From the NCBI RefSeq assembly GCF_022807975.1, contig NZ_CP094358.1, forward strand, positions 682,001-746,000: a DNA stretch of 64,000 nucleotides. The letters are read 5' to 3'. The DNA comes from Abyssalbus ytuae (lineage in GTDB: Bacteria; Bacteroidota; Bacteroidia; Flavobacteriales; Flavobacteriaceae). Under the pieces are notes generated by a model. The model did no database searches and was not told the origin of the DNA. It saw only the letters and a list, made by a program, of their open reading frames with translations. Position 1 is the first letter of the stretch. The number at the start of each line of letters is the position of its first letter. Shown piece after piece: positions 52,079 through 60,003 of the stretch. Position numbers and translations under genes: made by a program.

Positions 52079-52098
52079 AAAAACAGTTTCTACATAAA

Positions 52099-52130
52099 AA
52101 AATGCCCTTAGTTTTTAAGGGCATTTTTTG
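52099..52130. terminator. Bidirectional terminator
   Basis: AATGCCCTTA pairs with TAAGGGCATT around a 5-6-base loop, with T runs on both strands. It serves the barrel gene and the convergent FKBP gene. Confidence 0.9.
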
Positions 52131-53030
52131 TTAATTGTCTTTATCCAGATAATCCGGTATCCCGTCTCCATCAGTATCATCAGCTATTCCGTCATCATTT
52201 TTATCATACTCATACTTTGTTAGTACTCCATCACCATCGTCATCTATATCCAAATAGTTAGGTATGTTGTCTTCGTCCGTATCATCATTTTCCGGGTATC
52301 CGTCACCATCAACATCTTCGTCTTTACTTAAAATCCCATCCGGGTCTGCAAAATTCCCGCTACTTGTAATCAAAATATCCGAATCAGTTTCTTCAAAAGT
52401 AAGCATATCCATAGTAAAAATTAAAGACTGATATTGGCCACCTCCCCTGGTTTCGTTAAAATATGCTAATCCCGATGGCATTACGACTATTCCCCGTCCG
52501 TAATCATCATTCCAGTTAATAGTTTTATCGGGATTAATAGTAAAACCGGTAGAAGCATTTAATTCTATGGCAAACTCTCTCATTCCCCTTACAACTCCTC
52601 CCAACAATGGAAAGGTCACACCTGTAGTATTAACATCAAAACGTTCATTTTGAAGATTAAGCCCTTTATACCTTACAAAGGCATCTGCCGAAGATGAAGG
52701 CTTATCACCTGCCCCGGGCCTTACCTGCAAATAATATAATTTATGGTCTACATCATTATATTTTATTGTTTTTACAGTCATCTGCTCTATAAGAGGAGTC
52801 TTATCGGCATTTTCACCCGCTATGGTATCAATAAGTATCTCTTTCTCTTCTCCTTCACCTATATAGTAAAAGTGAGTTTCTAAAAATTCAACTATTTCCG
52901 CATCGTTTTCCAGTGCTACTTCTCCATAATCTCTTAAAGGCTCCCCACCTCCATCATCATCTTTATTACAACCTAAAAATAAAATGCCAAATATGAGTAA
53001 ACCTGATAACCCTTTTATTTTCATCATCAA
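52131..53030 (-). CDS. FKBP-like lipoprotein with calcium-type repeats
   Basis: A 299-residue protein. The signal ends FLGC (Cys21) and is followed by NKDDDGGG, resembling a surface-lipoprotein export signal. An FKBP-like region lies at about 90-210 (VRYKGLNLQNERFDVN, LLGGVVRGMREFAIEL, GRGIVVMPSGLAYF). The last 65 residues are repeated D-x-D-x-D-G motifs (DVDGDGYPENDD, DIDDDGDGV, DTDGDGIPDYLD), thrombospondin type 3-like calcium binding. It may fold or bind proteins on the cell surface. Confidence 0.85.
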   Translation of the reverse strand: MMMKIKGLSGLLIFGILFLGCNKDDDGGGEPLRDYGEVALENDAEIVEFLETHFYYIGEGEEKEILIDTIAGENADKTPLIEQMTVKTIKYNDVDHKLYYLQVRPGAGDKPSSSADAFVRYKGLNLQNERFDVNTTGVTFPLLGGVVRGMREFAIELNASTGFTINPDKTINWNDDYGRGIVVMPSGLAYFNETRGGGQYQSLIFTMDMLTFEETDSDILITSSGNFADPDGILSKDEDVDGDGYPENDDTDEDNIPNYLDIDDDGDGVLTKYEYDKNDDGIADDTDGDGIPDYLDKDN

Positions 53031-53067
53031 TATTAAAATTTTGAGTGCGCAAGATAGTATTTTCTAG

Positions 53068-53075
53068 TATTTTTG
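53068..53075 (+). promoter_or_regulatory. -7 promoter element for the S4 protein gene
   Basis: TATTTTTG, about 37 bases upstream of the ATG at 53112. Confidence 0.5.
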
Positions 53076-53111
53076 TTTTAAGCATTAACGATTTTTTTTA
53101 TTTTGTATCCT

Positions 53112-53495
53112 ATGCGTATTGATAAGTTTTTATGGTGCACACGATATTACAAAACCCGAAACATGGCCACTGAGGCATGTAAAAAAGGACACATTAGGGT
53201 AAATGAACAAGTTGTAAAACCATCAAGGGAAGTATACCAGCTGGATAAAATATTGGTGAGGAAAAATCAGATCAATTACCAACTCACCGTTCTGGATATT
53301 CCTGAAAACAGGGTAGGCGCAAAACTGGTGGATATATACAGAAAAGACACTACTCCGGCTGAGGCTTTTGAACACACTGAATTATTAAAGTTTTCGAAAG
53401 ATTATTACCGGAAAAAAGGAACCGGAAGGCCTACAAAAAAAGACCGGAGAAATATTGATGATTTTTTAGATGAAGGATATGACGAAACTGAATAA
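53112..53495 (+). CDS. RNA-binding S4 domain protein (HslR-like)
   Basis: A 127-residue protein starting MRIDKFLWCTRYYKTRNMAT, with the S4 fold and ACKKGHIRVNEQVVKPSREV. It is the size of HslR, which binds 50S subunits with stalled peptidyl-tRNA after heat shock. A TTG at 53103 gives a longer form, but the ATG fits the family. The tail is basic (KKGTGRPTKKDRRN). Confidence 0.9.
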   Translation: MRIDKFLWCTRYYKTRNMATEACKKGHIRVNEQVVKPSREVYQLDKILVRKNQINYQLTVLDIPENRVGAKLVDIYRKDTTPAEAFEHTELLKFSKDYYRKKGTGRPTKKDRRNIDDFLDEGYDETE

Positions 53496-54063
53496 AGAAT
53501 ACTGGGAAGAAAAATATAAAACAGGGCAAACAGGTTGGGATATAGGACACGTTTCTACTCCAATTAAGGAGTATATAGACCAGATTAAGAATAAAGATAT
53601 AAAAATTCTGATTCCGGGAGCCGGCCACAGCTATGAAGCAGAATATCTTTATGAAAAAGGGTTTAAAAATATTTATGTTGCAGACATTGCCGCCGCTCCA
53701 TTAAATACCTTTAAAAAGAGGCTTCCTAAATTTCCTGAGGAACATCTCATACAAGCGGATTTTTTTGATATTTCCGGAACGTTTGACCTTATTATTGAAC
53801 ATACTTTTTTTTGTGCCTTAAACCCTTTAAAAAGGAAGGATTATGCCCTTAAAGTTTTTGATATCTTAAATGAGAAAGGTAAAATTGCCGGATTGCTTTT
53901 TGATTTTCCTCTTACAGAAAAAGGGCCACCATACGGAGGTTGTAAGGAAGAATATGTGGAATATTTTAATCCGTATTTTAAAATTAATAAAATTGAAGCC
54001 TGTTATAATTCAATTAAACCACGAAAAGAAAGAGAACTGTTTTTTATATTTGAAAAAAAGTAA
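53470..54063 (+). CDS. TPMT family SAM-dependent methyltransferase
   Basis: A 197-residue protein with YWEEKYKTGQTGWDIGHVST, the TPMT N-terminal signature, and ILIPGAGHSYEAEYLYEKG as the SAM-binding loop. Homologues methylate thiols or related small molecules. It overlaps the S4 gene by 26 bases (an ATG at 53479 is also possible), so the two are translationally coupled. Confidence 0.88.
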   Translation: MKDMTKLNKEYWEEKYKTGQTGWDIGHVSTPIKEYIDQIKNKDIKILIPGAGHSYEAEYLYEKGFKNIYVADIAAAPLNTFKKRLPKFPEEHLIQADFFDISGTFDLIIEHTFFCALNPLKRKDYALKVFDILNEKGKIAGLLFDFPLTEKGPPYGGCKEEYVEYFNPYFKINKIEACYNSIKPRKERELFFIFEKK

Positions 54064-54065
54064 AT

Positions 54066-54569
54066 ATGCCTGTTATTGATAATAAAATACTTGATCATCA
54101 ACAAATACACCATAAAATAATGCGTATTTCTTATCAGATTTATGAGACTTTCGTTGATGAAGATGAAATAATAATTGCCGGAATATCTGGAGGCGGATTG
54201 ACATTTGCAAAAAAGATACATGAAGCTTTCGAAAAAATATCCGATATTAAAATGATATTGTGTGAGGTTAAAATAGACAAAGAAAACCTCTTGTCCGGTA
54301 TTAAAACCTCTCTATCCGAAGAGGAATACACAAATAAGTCAGTTGTATTAGTAGACGATGTTTTAAACTCAGGAGGTACACTTATATACGCAGTACGCCA
54401 TTTTTTAAATGTTCCGCTCCGTAAATTTAAAACGGTGGTACTTGTTGACAGAAATCATAAAAAATACCCGGTAAAAGCCGATTTTAAAGGGATTTCCCTG
54501 TCCACTTCACTACACGAACATGTAGAAGTAAGCTTTAAGGCTAATGATTATTCTGTTTATTTAACTTAA
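54066..54569 (+). CDS. Phosphoribosyltransferase family protein
   Basis: A 167-residue protein with the PRPP-binding motif VVLVDDVLNSGGTLIYAV near 95-112 and the flanking IIAGISGGGLTFAKKI. It resembles PyrR/hypoxanthine phosphoribosyltransferases, but lacks enough clues for a base specificity. It starts 2 bases after the methyltransferase stop and overlaps the convergent aroK by 9 bases. Confidence 0.85.
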   Translation: MPVIDNKILDHQQIHHKIMRISYQIYETFVDEDEIIIAGISGGGLTFAKKIHEAFEKISDIKMILCEVKIDKENLLSGIKTSLSEEEYTNKSVVLVDDVLNSGGTLIYAVRHFLNVPLRKFKTVVLVDRNHKKYPVKADFKGISLSTSLHEHVEVSFKANDYSVYLT

Positions 54570-55076
54570 CTTTTTAATTACTTTTTTGGCAATTTTCTTC
54601 CTCGATTTTCCATCCACATTCACTATGTGGTGTGATTGCATGTAATAGAAATTACGCTCAAAAAGATGTTTTCTAATAAATTCGGAAAGATCAGCATTAT
54701 CAATATTTTTAATCAAAGGCCTTTGGTCTTTTCTTTTTTTGAGTCTTTTATATAAAGTATCAACAGAAGCTTTTAAATAAAACACATACGGTGTGGCTTT
54801 TAATATCATTTCCATATTGTCACCATAACAAGGTGTCCCCCCTCCCAAAGAAACTATCTTATTTGTTTCGGTTTCTAAAAGTTGCTTTAAATACTCCCGT
54901 TCTTTTTTCCTGAAATAGACTTCTCCTTTTTTTTCAAAAATTTCTGTGATACTCATTCCCTCATTTTCTTCAATATAATCATCTAGGTCTACAAGATTGA
55001 TTTTACTTTTTTTGGCAATTTTTTTTCCGATAGCAGATTTCCCACTGCCCATATAGCCAATTAAAATTACTGTCAT
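54561..55076 (-). CDS. aroK: Shikimate kinase
   Basis: A 171-residue protein with GYMGSGKSAIGKK (Walker A, 7-19), LVDLDDYIEENEGMSITEIF (shikimate site) and VSLGGGTPCYGDN. It makes shikimate 3-phosphate in aromatic amino acid synthesis. A minus-strand TAAATTTG at 55131-55138 may be its promoter. Confidence 0.96.
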   Translation of the reverse strand: MTVILIGYMGSGKSAIGKKIAKKSKINLVDLDDYIEENEGMSITEIFEKKGEVYFRKKEREYLKQLLETETNKIVSLGGGTPCYGDNMEMILKATPYVFYLKASVDTLYKRLKKRKDQRPLIKNIDNADLSEFIRKHLFERNFYYMQSHHIVNVDGKSRKKIAKKVIKKLS

Positions 55077-55151
55077 AAATTATAAAGTACCTTATTTTTA
55101 AGGTGTTTTGAAAGTTAAATTAAAAAAAAACAAATTTATATTAAAATCGGC

Positions 55152-55181
55152 TTGAAAAGTAAATAATTGATGTTATATTTG
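55152..55181 (+). promoter_or_regulatory. Promoter of the tRNA Lys-Lys-Leu cluster
   Basis: TTG (55152-55154) and TATATTTG (55174-55181), 22 bases apart. Confidence 0.75.
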
Positions 55182-55205
55182 CACCCGCATTCAAGAAATG
55201 TGAAT

Positions 55206-55278
55206 GACTCGGTAGCTCAGTTGGTAGAGCACAACACTTTTAATGTTGGGGTCCTGGGTTCGAGCCCCAGCCGGGTCA
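55206..55278 (+). tRNA. tRNA-Lys (TTT)
   Basis: 73-nt cloverleaf with anticodon loop CT-TTT-AA; first of two identical copies; no encoded CCA. Confidence 0.97.
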
Positions 55279-55322
55279 CTTTTATTTAAAAAACGTACCT
55301 TTTTATTAAGGTATTTTTTATT

Positions 55323-55395
55323 GACTCGGTAGCTCAGTTGGTAGAGCACAACACTTTTAATGTTGGGGTCCTGGGTTCGAGCCCCAGCCGGGTCA
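55323..55395 (+). tRNA. tRNA-Lys (TTT), second copy
   Basis: Identical to the copy at 55206-55278, 44 bases downstream. Confidence 0.97.
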
Positions 55396-55445
55396 CAAGA
55401 AAGTTGAGCACTTGCTTAACTTTTTTTATTTTTGAATATAATTTA

Positions 55446-55529
55446 GCCCAGGTGCTGGAATTGGTAGACAGGCTTGGTTGAGGGCCAAGTGTCCATTAGG
55501 GCGTGCAGGTTCGACTCCTGTTCTGGGCA
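55446..55529 (+). tRNA. tRNA-Leu (GAG)
   Basis: 84-nt cloverleaf with a long variable arm; anticodon loop TT-GAG-GG; no encoded CCA. Confidence 0.95.
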
Positions 55530-55534
55530 CAGAA

Positions 55535-55566
55535 AAAGCGAGTTTTTTTAAACTCGCTTTTTTTAT
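55535..55566 (+). terminator. Terminator of the tRNA cluster
   Basis: AAAGCGAGTTT pairs with AAACTCGCTTT, followed by more T. Confidence 0.9.
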
Positions 55567-55642
55567 TTCTCCTCTTTTCCTACTTATCAATTTTTAATCA
55601 TAAGCTTAAACTAATAACTCCTCTTCTTTCATATTTATTTAG

Positions 55643-55676
55643 TAAATTTGTTTAAATTTTTTATAATAACAATGAA
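55643..55676 (+). promoter_or_regulatory. merR promoter with degenerate operator
   Basis: TAAATTTG (55643-55650) is the -7 element. TTGTTTAA (55648-55655) and AACAATGAA (55668-55676) repeat parts of the crtI operator arms, and TTTTTTATA between them is the same as in the crtI spacer. Confidence 0.6.
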
Positions 55677-56568
55677 CATTGTAAAAGATAATTTCAGTAT
55701 AAAAGACCTGGAAAACCTGTCCGGAATTAAAGCACACACCATACGCATTTGGGAAAAGAGGTATAGATTACTGTCACCCAAACGTACCAACACCAATATA
55801 CGTTACTATTCTTTAGGTAGTTTACAGAAGTTGCTAAACATTACCATGTTATACAATAACGGGTATAAAATTTCAAGAATAGCCGAAATTCCGGAAGATA
55901 AAATACCTGTTTTGGTCAGAGAAATTGTTTCTGAAAATAGCATTAAAGACCAGTCAATAAACTCCTTTAAACTGGCAATGGTTAATTTTGACCAGGGTCT
56001 CTTCAGTAAAACATATAACAACCTGTTATCAAGCAAAACATTCAGAGAAATTTTTTATGATGTCTTCATCCCGTTGCTTGAAGAATTAGGTTTACTCTGG
56101 CAAACCGATACTATTACACCTGCCCATGAGCATTTTATAACCGGCCTTATCAAACAAAAGATAATTATTAACATAGAAAGGCTGCAGGTAAACGATTCGG
56201 GCAAAAATAACAAAGTGTTTGTCCTTTTTCTACCCGAAAATGAAATTCACGAAATCGGCCTTCTGTATTTAAACTATGAAATCCTTCTCAGGGGATACCA
56301 GTCGATATATCTTGGTCCGACTATTCCTATGGAAAGCCTCACTGATCTGTTAAAATATTTTAGCAATATAACTTTTCTATCCTATTTTACTATTGAACCA
56401 AATAAAGAACGGATTAATACCTATCTGCAAAAATTTAATGATACACTACTTACTGAGAACAATAAATTATGGGTTTTAGGTCATCTTACTAATGAAATTT
56501 CACTCCAAAATTCCCCTAATAATATCCGTATTTTTAATTCAATCGCGGAAATAAGTAACTTTTTATAA
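55672..56568 (+). CDS. MerR regulator with CarH-like B12-binding domain
   Basis: A 298-residue protein from ATG 55672; the TTG at 55648 lies in the promoter. The N-terminal MerR HTH is NFSIKDLENLSGIKAHTIRI with WEKRYRLLSP. The C-terminal part carries W143-x9-E153-H154, the CarH adenosylcobalamin-stacking motif, and E191-x-H193-x-x-G, a near match of the DxHxxG lower-ligand motif. CarH proteins repress carotenoid genes in the dark and release DNA when light breaks the Co-C bond. It lies directly upstream of crtI-crtB-crtZ, which supports this role, though it could be a B12-independent paralogue. Confidence 0.85.
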   Translation: MNIVKDNFSIKDLENLSGIKAHTIRIWEKRYRLLSPKRTNTNIRYYSLGSLQKLLNITMLYNNGYKISRIAEIPEDKIPVLVREIVSENSIKDQSINSFKLAMVNFDQGLFSKTYNNLLSSKTFREIFYDVFIPLLEELGLLWQTDTITPAHEHFITGLIKQKIIINIERLQVNDSGKNNKVFVLFLPENEIHEIGLLYLNYEILLRGYQSIYLGPTIPMESLTDLLKYFSNITFLSYFTIEPNKERINTYLQKFNDTLLTENNKLWVLGHLTNEISLQNSPNNIRIFNSIAEISNFL

Positions 56569-56573
56569 ATCTA

Positions 56574-56625
56574 TTCTCATTCATTGTTTAACTTTTTTAT
56601 ATATTTGTTAAACAATGAATGAGAA
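56574..56625 (+). promoter_or_regulatory. Dyad operator around the crtI promoter and start
   Basis: Perfect 19-bp inverted repeat: 56574-56592 (TTCTCATTCATTGTTTAAC) and 56607-56625, with a 14-base A/T spacer. The -7 element lies in the spacer and the crtI ATG is within the right arm. It suits a dimeric MerR-type regulator. Confidence 0.8.
56600..56607 (+). promoter_or_regulatory. -7 element of the crtI promoter
   Basis: TATATTTG lies in the operator spacer. The nearest TTG is only 16 bases upstream, shorter than normal. Transcription would start within about 5-10 bases of the crtI ATG, so the mRNA is nearly leaderless. Confidence 0.6.
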
Positions 56626-58087
56626 AATATTAATAATCGGTTCAGGTTTTTCGTCACTTTCTGCGGCATGCTATCTTGCCAAAGAAGGATATGAAGTTAC
56701 TGTTCTTGAAAAAAATAAAAACCTGGGAGGAAGAGCCCGACAATTAATAAAAGAAGGATTTACTTTTGATATGGGGCCTACCTGGTATTGGATGCCTGAT
56801 GTTTTTGAAAGGTTTTTTGCAGATTTTAATAAAACCCCCTCCGATTATTATTCTTTAAAAAAACTGGATCCCGCTTACCAAATCTATTTTGGACCAAATG
56901 ATAGTATAAATATTGAAGATACACTTGAAAAAATTTCGACTGCATTTGAAAAAGAGGAACCGGGAAGTTCAAAAACCCTGACCAAGTTTATTACAAAAGC
57001 TAAAAATAATTATGATATAGCCATAAAAGACCTGGTGTACAAACCAGGCGTGAGTCCATTAGAATTAGTCTCAGTTAAAACCATAAAAAAACTAGGTCAA
57101 TTTTTTGGAAACATACAGAGTGATATTGAAAAAGAATTTAAAAATAAACGCCTCTCTCAAATATTAAAATTTCCGGTGCTTTTTCTGGGTGCCAAACCCA
57201 GTGACACCCCATCATTTTACAATTTTATGAATTATGCCGATTTTGGTTTGGGTACATGGTACCCCGACAACGGAATGTATGAAGTTGTAAAGGGTATACA
57301 TACATTGGCTCTGGAACTGGGTGTGAAATTTATAACCAATAGTCCTGTTGAAAAAATAATTGTTGAGAACAATAAATGTTTTGGAGTAATAAGTAACAAC
57401 AAAATGTATATATCGGATATAGTTTTAAGTGGTGCAGACTACCACCATACTGAATCTTTGTTGGACAAAAAATACCGGGCATACAGTGAAAAATACTGGG
57501 AGAAAAAAGTGTTTGCACCATCATCGTTACTTTTCTACACAGGTTTCAATAAAAAATTGTCGGGTGTTGAACATCATACACTTTTTTTTGATGTAGATTT
57601 TGATAATCACGCAACATCAATATACGATAAGCCGGGTTGGCCCGAAAAACCTCTCTTCTATGCCAGTTTTCCATCGATCACAGATAAGAAGTGTGCTCCG
57701 GAAGGATATGAAGCCGGTATTTTTCTTATTCCGCTTGCTCCCGGAATTAATGATACTCCACAATTAAGAGAGGAGTATTTTAATATCATAATAGAAAGAA
57801 TAGAAAAAAACACAGGAAATGATCTTAAAAATAATATTATCTTTAAAGAGTCTTTTTGTATAAACGACTTTATCAAAGATTATAATTCCTACAAAGGAAA
57901 TGCTTACGGCATGGCAAATACGCTTATGCAAACTGCATTTTTAAGACCCAAACTGAAAAGTAAAAAAGTTAAAAACCTTTATTTTACAGGACAACTAACA
58001 GTACCCGGCCCGGGTGTTCCACCTTCACTAATCTCCGGTAAACTTTCAGCAGGATTAATAGTTAAACAACTAAAGAAAAACTTATGA
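56615..58087 (+). CDS. crtI: Phytoene desaturase
   Basis: A 490-residue flavoprotein starting MNEKILIIGSGFSSLSAACY: the FAD-binding loop reads GSGFSS rather than the usual GxGxxG. LEKNKNLGGRARQL and the C-terminal TVPGPGVPPSLISGKLSAG are typical. It converts phytoene to lycopene by four desaturations. Its start lies inside the operator. It overlaps crtB by 4 bases. Confidence 0.95.
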   Translation: MNEKILIIGSGFSSLSAACYLAKEGYEVTVLEKNKNLGGRARQLIKEGFTFDMGPTWYWMPDVFERFFADFNKTPSDYYSLKKLDPAYQIYFGPNDSINIEDTLEKISTAFEKEEPGSSKTLTKFITKAKNNYDIAIKDLVYKPGVSPLELVSVKTIKKLGQFFGNIQSDIEKEFKNKRLSQILKFPVLFLGAKPSDTPSFYNFMNYADFGLGTWYPDNGMYEVVKGIHTLALELGVKFITNSPVEKIIVENNKCFGVISNNKMYISDIVLSGADYHHTESLLDKKYRAYSEKYWEKKVFAPSSLLFYTGFNKKLSGVEHHTLFFDVDFDNHATSIYDKPGWPEKPLFYASFPSITDKKCAPEGYEAGIFLIPLAPGINDTPQLREEYFNIIIERIEKNTGNDLKNNIIFKESFCINDFIKDYNSYKGNAYGMANTLMQTAFLRPKLKSKKVKNLYFTGQLTVPGPGVPPSLISGKLSAGLIVKQLKKNL

Positions 58088-58923
58088 AAACAATTTTTGA
58101 TAATGTTTCTTATCAATGTAGCAGGGCAGTAACTAAAAATTACAGTACTTCTTTTTCCCTGGCTACTAAAATGCTGGCTCCTTCCATAAGACAAGATATT
58201 TATAACATTTACGGGTTTGTAAGGCTTGCTGATGAAATTGTAGATACTTTTCATGAGTACAATAAAGAAGAGCTTTTAACTTCATTTGAAAACAGTCTTT
58301 TTAAAGCGATACAGGATAAAATAAGCTTGAATCCGATACTGAATTCCTTTCAACATACGTATCATATGTATAATTTAGATATAAATCACATTAACTCTTT
58401 CTTAAAAAGTATGAAAATGGATTTACATAAAGAAAATTACTTAACCAGCATGGAATACAAAGAATACATCTACGGATCAGCTGATGTGGTTGGACTTATG
58501 TGTTTAAAAGTTTTTGTAAACGGAAACCATTCCAAATTTGAAGAGTTAAAAGATGCTGCTATGTCTCTTGGGTCGGCATTTCAAAAAGTAAATTTTTTAA
58601 GAGACCTGAAAACAGATCTTAAAGATTTAAAAAGAAGTTATTTTCCTAATGCCGATTTTAATAATTTAAATGAAGAAACAAAAAAGATTATAATTGAGGA
58701 AATAGAGAATGACTTTAGAAAGGGTTATGAAGGAATACTTAACTTACCGGTAGAAGCTAAATTCGGAGTATATACGGCCTACCGATATTATAAAAAACTT
58801 TTACAAAAACTAAAAAGTACTCCATCTGTAGATATAATGAACACCAGGATAAGAATACCTAATTATACGAAACTGGAACTACTTGCAAGATGTTATGTAA
58901 GACATCAATTAAATTTTATGTAA
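58084..58923 (+). CDS. crtB: Phytoene synthase
   Basis: A 279-residue protein with DEIVD at 50-54 (first Asp-rich motif) and NFLRDLKTDLKDLKRSYFP (second). YCYRVA is replaced by YGSADVVGLMCLKVF, still typical of the CrtB group. It joins two geranylgeranyl diphosphates into phytoene at the membrane. It overlaps crtI by 4 bases and is 2 bases before crtZ. Confidence 0.95.
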   Translation: MKTIFDNVSYQCSRAVTKNYSTSFSLATKMLAPSIRQDIYNIYGFVRLADEIVDTFHEYNKEELLTSFENSLFKAIQDKISLNPILNSFQHTYHMYNLDINHINSFLKSMKMDLHKENYLTSMEYKEYIYGSADVVGLMCLKVFVNGNHSKFEELKDAAMSLGSAFQKVNFLRDLKTDLKDLKRSYFPNADFNNLNEETKKIIIEEIENDFRKGYEGILNLPVEAKFGVYTAYRYYKKLLQKLKSTPSVDIMNTRIRIPNYTKLELLARCYVRHQLNFM

Positions 58924-58925
58924 TT

Positions 58926-59384
58926 ATGAGCACGACTATTTTAATTAATATTTTCGTATTCCTGCTAACTTTTGCCATTATGGAATTTATGGCGTGGTTT
59001 ACACACAAATTTATAATGCACGGCTTTTTATGGTCCCTGCATAAAGATCATCATAAAAAAGACCATGATTCATGGTTTGAAAGAAATGACACTTTCTTTA
59101 TTTTTTATGCACTGGTAAGCATTGGTTTTTTCCTGTTATGGAAATTTGAACTTTTAAGTATAGGTTTGGCTATTGGTTTAGGCATTTTAGCCTACGGAAT
59201 TACCTATTTTATTGTGCATGATATATTTATTCATCAAAGGTTTAAAATTTTTAGAAACATAAATAATAAGTATGCCAGGGCAGTAAGAAGGGCGCACAAA
59301 ATGCATCATAAACACATTCATAAAAGAGATGGTGAATGTTTCGGAATGCTTATTTTCCCTTATAAATATTACAAAAATGCTTAA
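58926..59384 (+). CDS. crtZ: Beta-carotene hydroxylase (sterol desaturase fold)
   Basis: A 152-residue membrane protein from ATG 58926. Four His-rich clusters, HKFIMHG, HKDHHKKDH, HDIFIHQ and HKMHHKHIH, bind a di-iron centre. It hydroxylates beta-rings towards zeaxanthin, so a lycopene cyclase must exist outside this window. A longer frame from 58890 overlaps crtB and is less likely. Confidence 0.92.
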   Translation: MSTTILINIFVFLLTFAIMEFMAWFTHKFIMHGFLWSLHKDHHKKDHDSWFERNDTFFIFYALVSIGFFLLWKFELLSIGLAIGLGILAYGITYFIVHDIFIHQRFKIFRNINNKYARAVRRAHKMHHKHIHKRDGECFGMLIFPYKYYKNA

Positions 59385-59938
59385 TTAAGCAAATCATTCA
59401 AAGTTTCCCTGAATTTTTCACTATTCCAATCTGCCGCTCCCACTTTTGAAACCACAATATCACCTTCTTTGCTTATTAAAAAAGTAGCAGGTATTCCACT
59501 GGTATCAAAATCATCCGGTACTCTTGTAATGGAATGGTAAACCGGCAAGTTATATTCATTTTTATCTAAAAATTTCACAATTGCCTCTTCTTTATCATTA
59601 GTGACAAATAAAAATTCCATTTTATCACCATAATCATTATATAGTGTTTGCAAAGATGGCATTTCAGCAATACAGGGGGGGCACCACGTAGCCCAAAAAT
59701 TAACTAAAATCAATTTTCCTTTTGCATTATTAAAATTATATACATTGCCATCCAAATTCCTTAATTTCCAATTATAAGTGTTTAAGCTTTCTCTTTTTTC
59801 TTCTTTTATTACCGATGGACTAAAAGAAAGAACTTTGTTTAACCATATTTGCACCGGTTTCCTGACGGGCGTAAAAATTAAAACTACAAGGAGTATTAAA
59901 AAAATTAAATTCGAAACCTGATTTCTAGAAATTTTCAT
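59381..59938 (-). CDS. TlpA-like thioredoxin domain protein
   Basis: A 185-residue protein with an N-terminal membrane anchor (NLIFLILLVVLIFTPV) and CPPC at 86-89 in FWATWCPPCIAEM. The cis-Pro region is GIPATFLISKEG. It probably reduces disulphides at the periplasmic face, for instance in cytochrome c maturation. It converges with crtZ, overlapping by 4 bases. Confidence 0.92.
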   Translation of the reverse strand: MKISRNQVSNLIFLILLVVLIFTPVRKPVQIWLNKVLSFSPSVIKEEKRESLNTYNWKLRNLDGNVYNFNNAKGKLILVNFWATWCPPCIAEMPSLQTLYNDYGDKMEFLFVTNDKEEAIVKFLDKNEYNLPVYHSITRVPDDFDTSGIPATFLISKEGDIVVSKVGAADWNSEKFRETLNDLLN

Positions 59939-59948
59939 AGTAAAAAAT

Positions 59949-59981
59949 AAAGCGTATTTTCTATGTCGAAAATACGCTTTT
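59949..59981 (-). terminator. Terminator after the RskA-like lipoprotein gene
   Basis: AAAGCGTATTTT pairs with AAAATACGCTTT around 8 bases; on the minus strand T runs follow. It lies just upstream of the tlpA start. Confidence 0.8.
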
Positions 59982-60003
59982 AAACTAACAATCTCTTATA
60001 AAA

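Noticed and set aside
55206-55395. tRNA-Lys duplicates as an assembly error
   Set aside because: The flanks differ and the pair sits in one promoter-terminator unit with tRNA-Leu; tandem tRNA copies are common.
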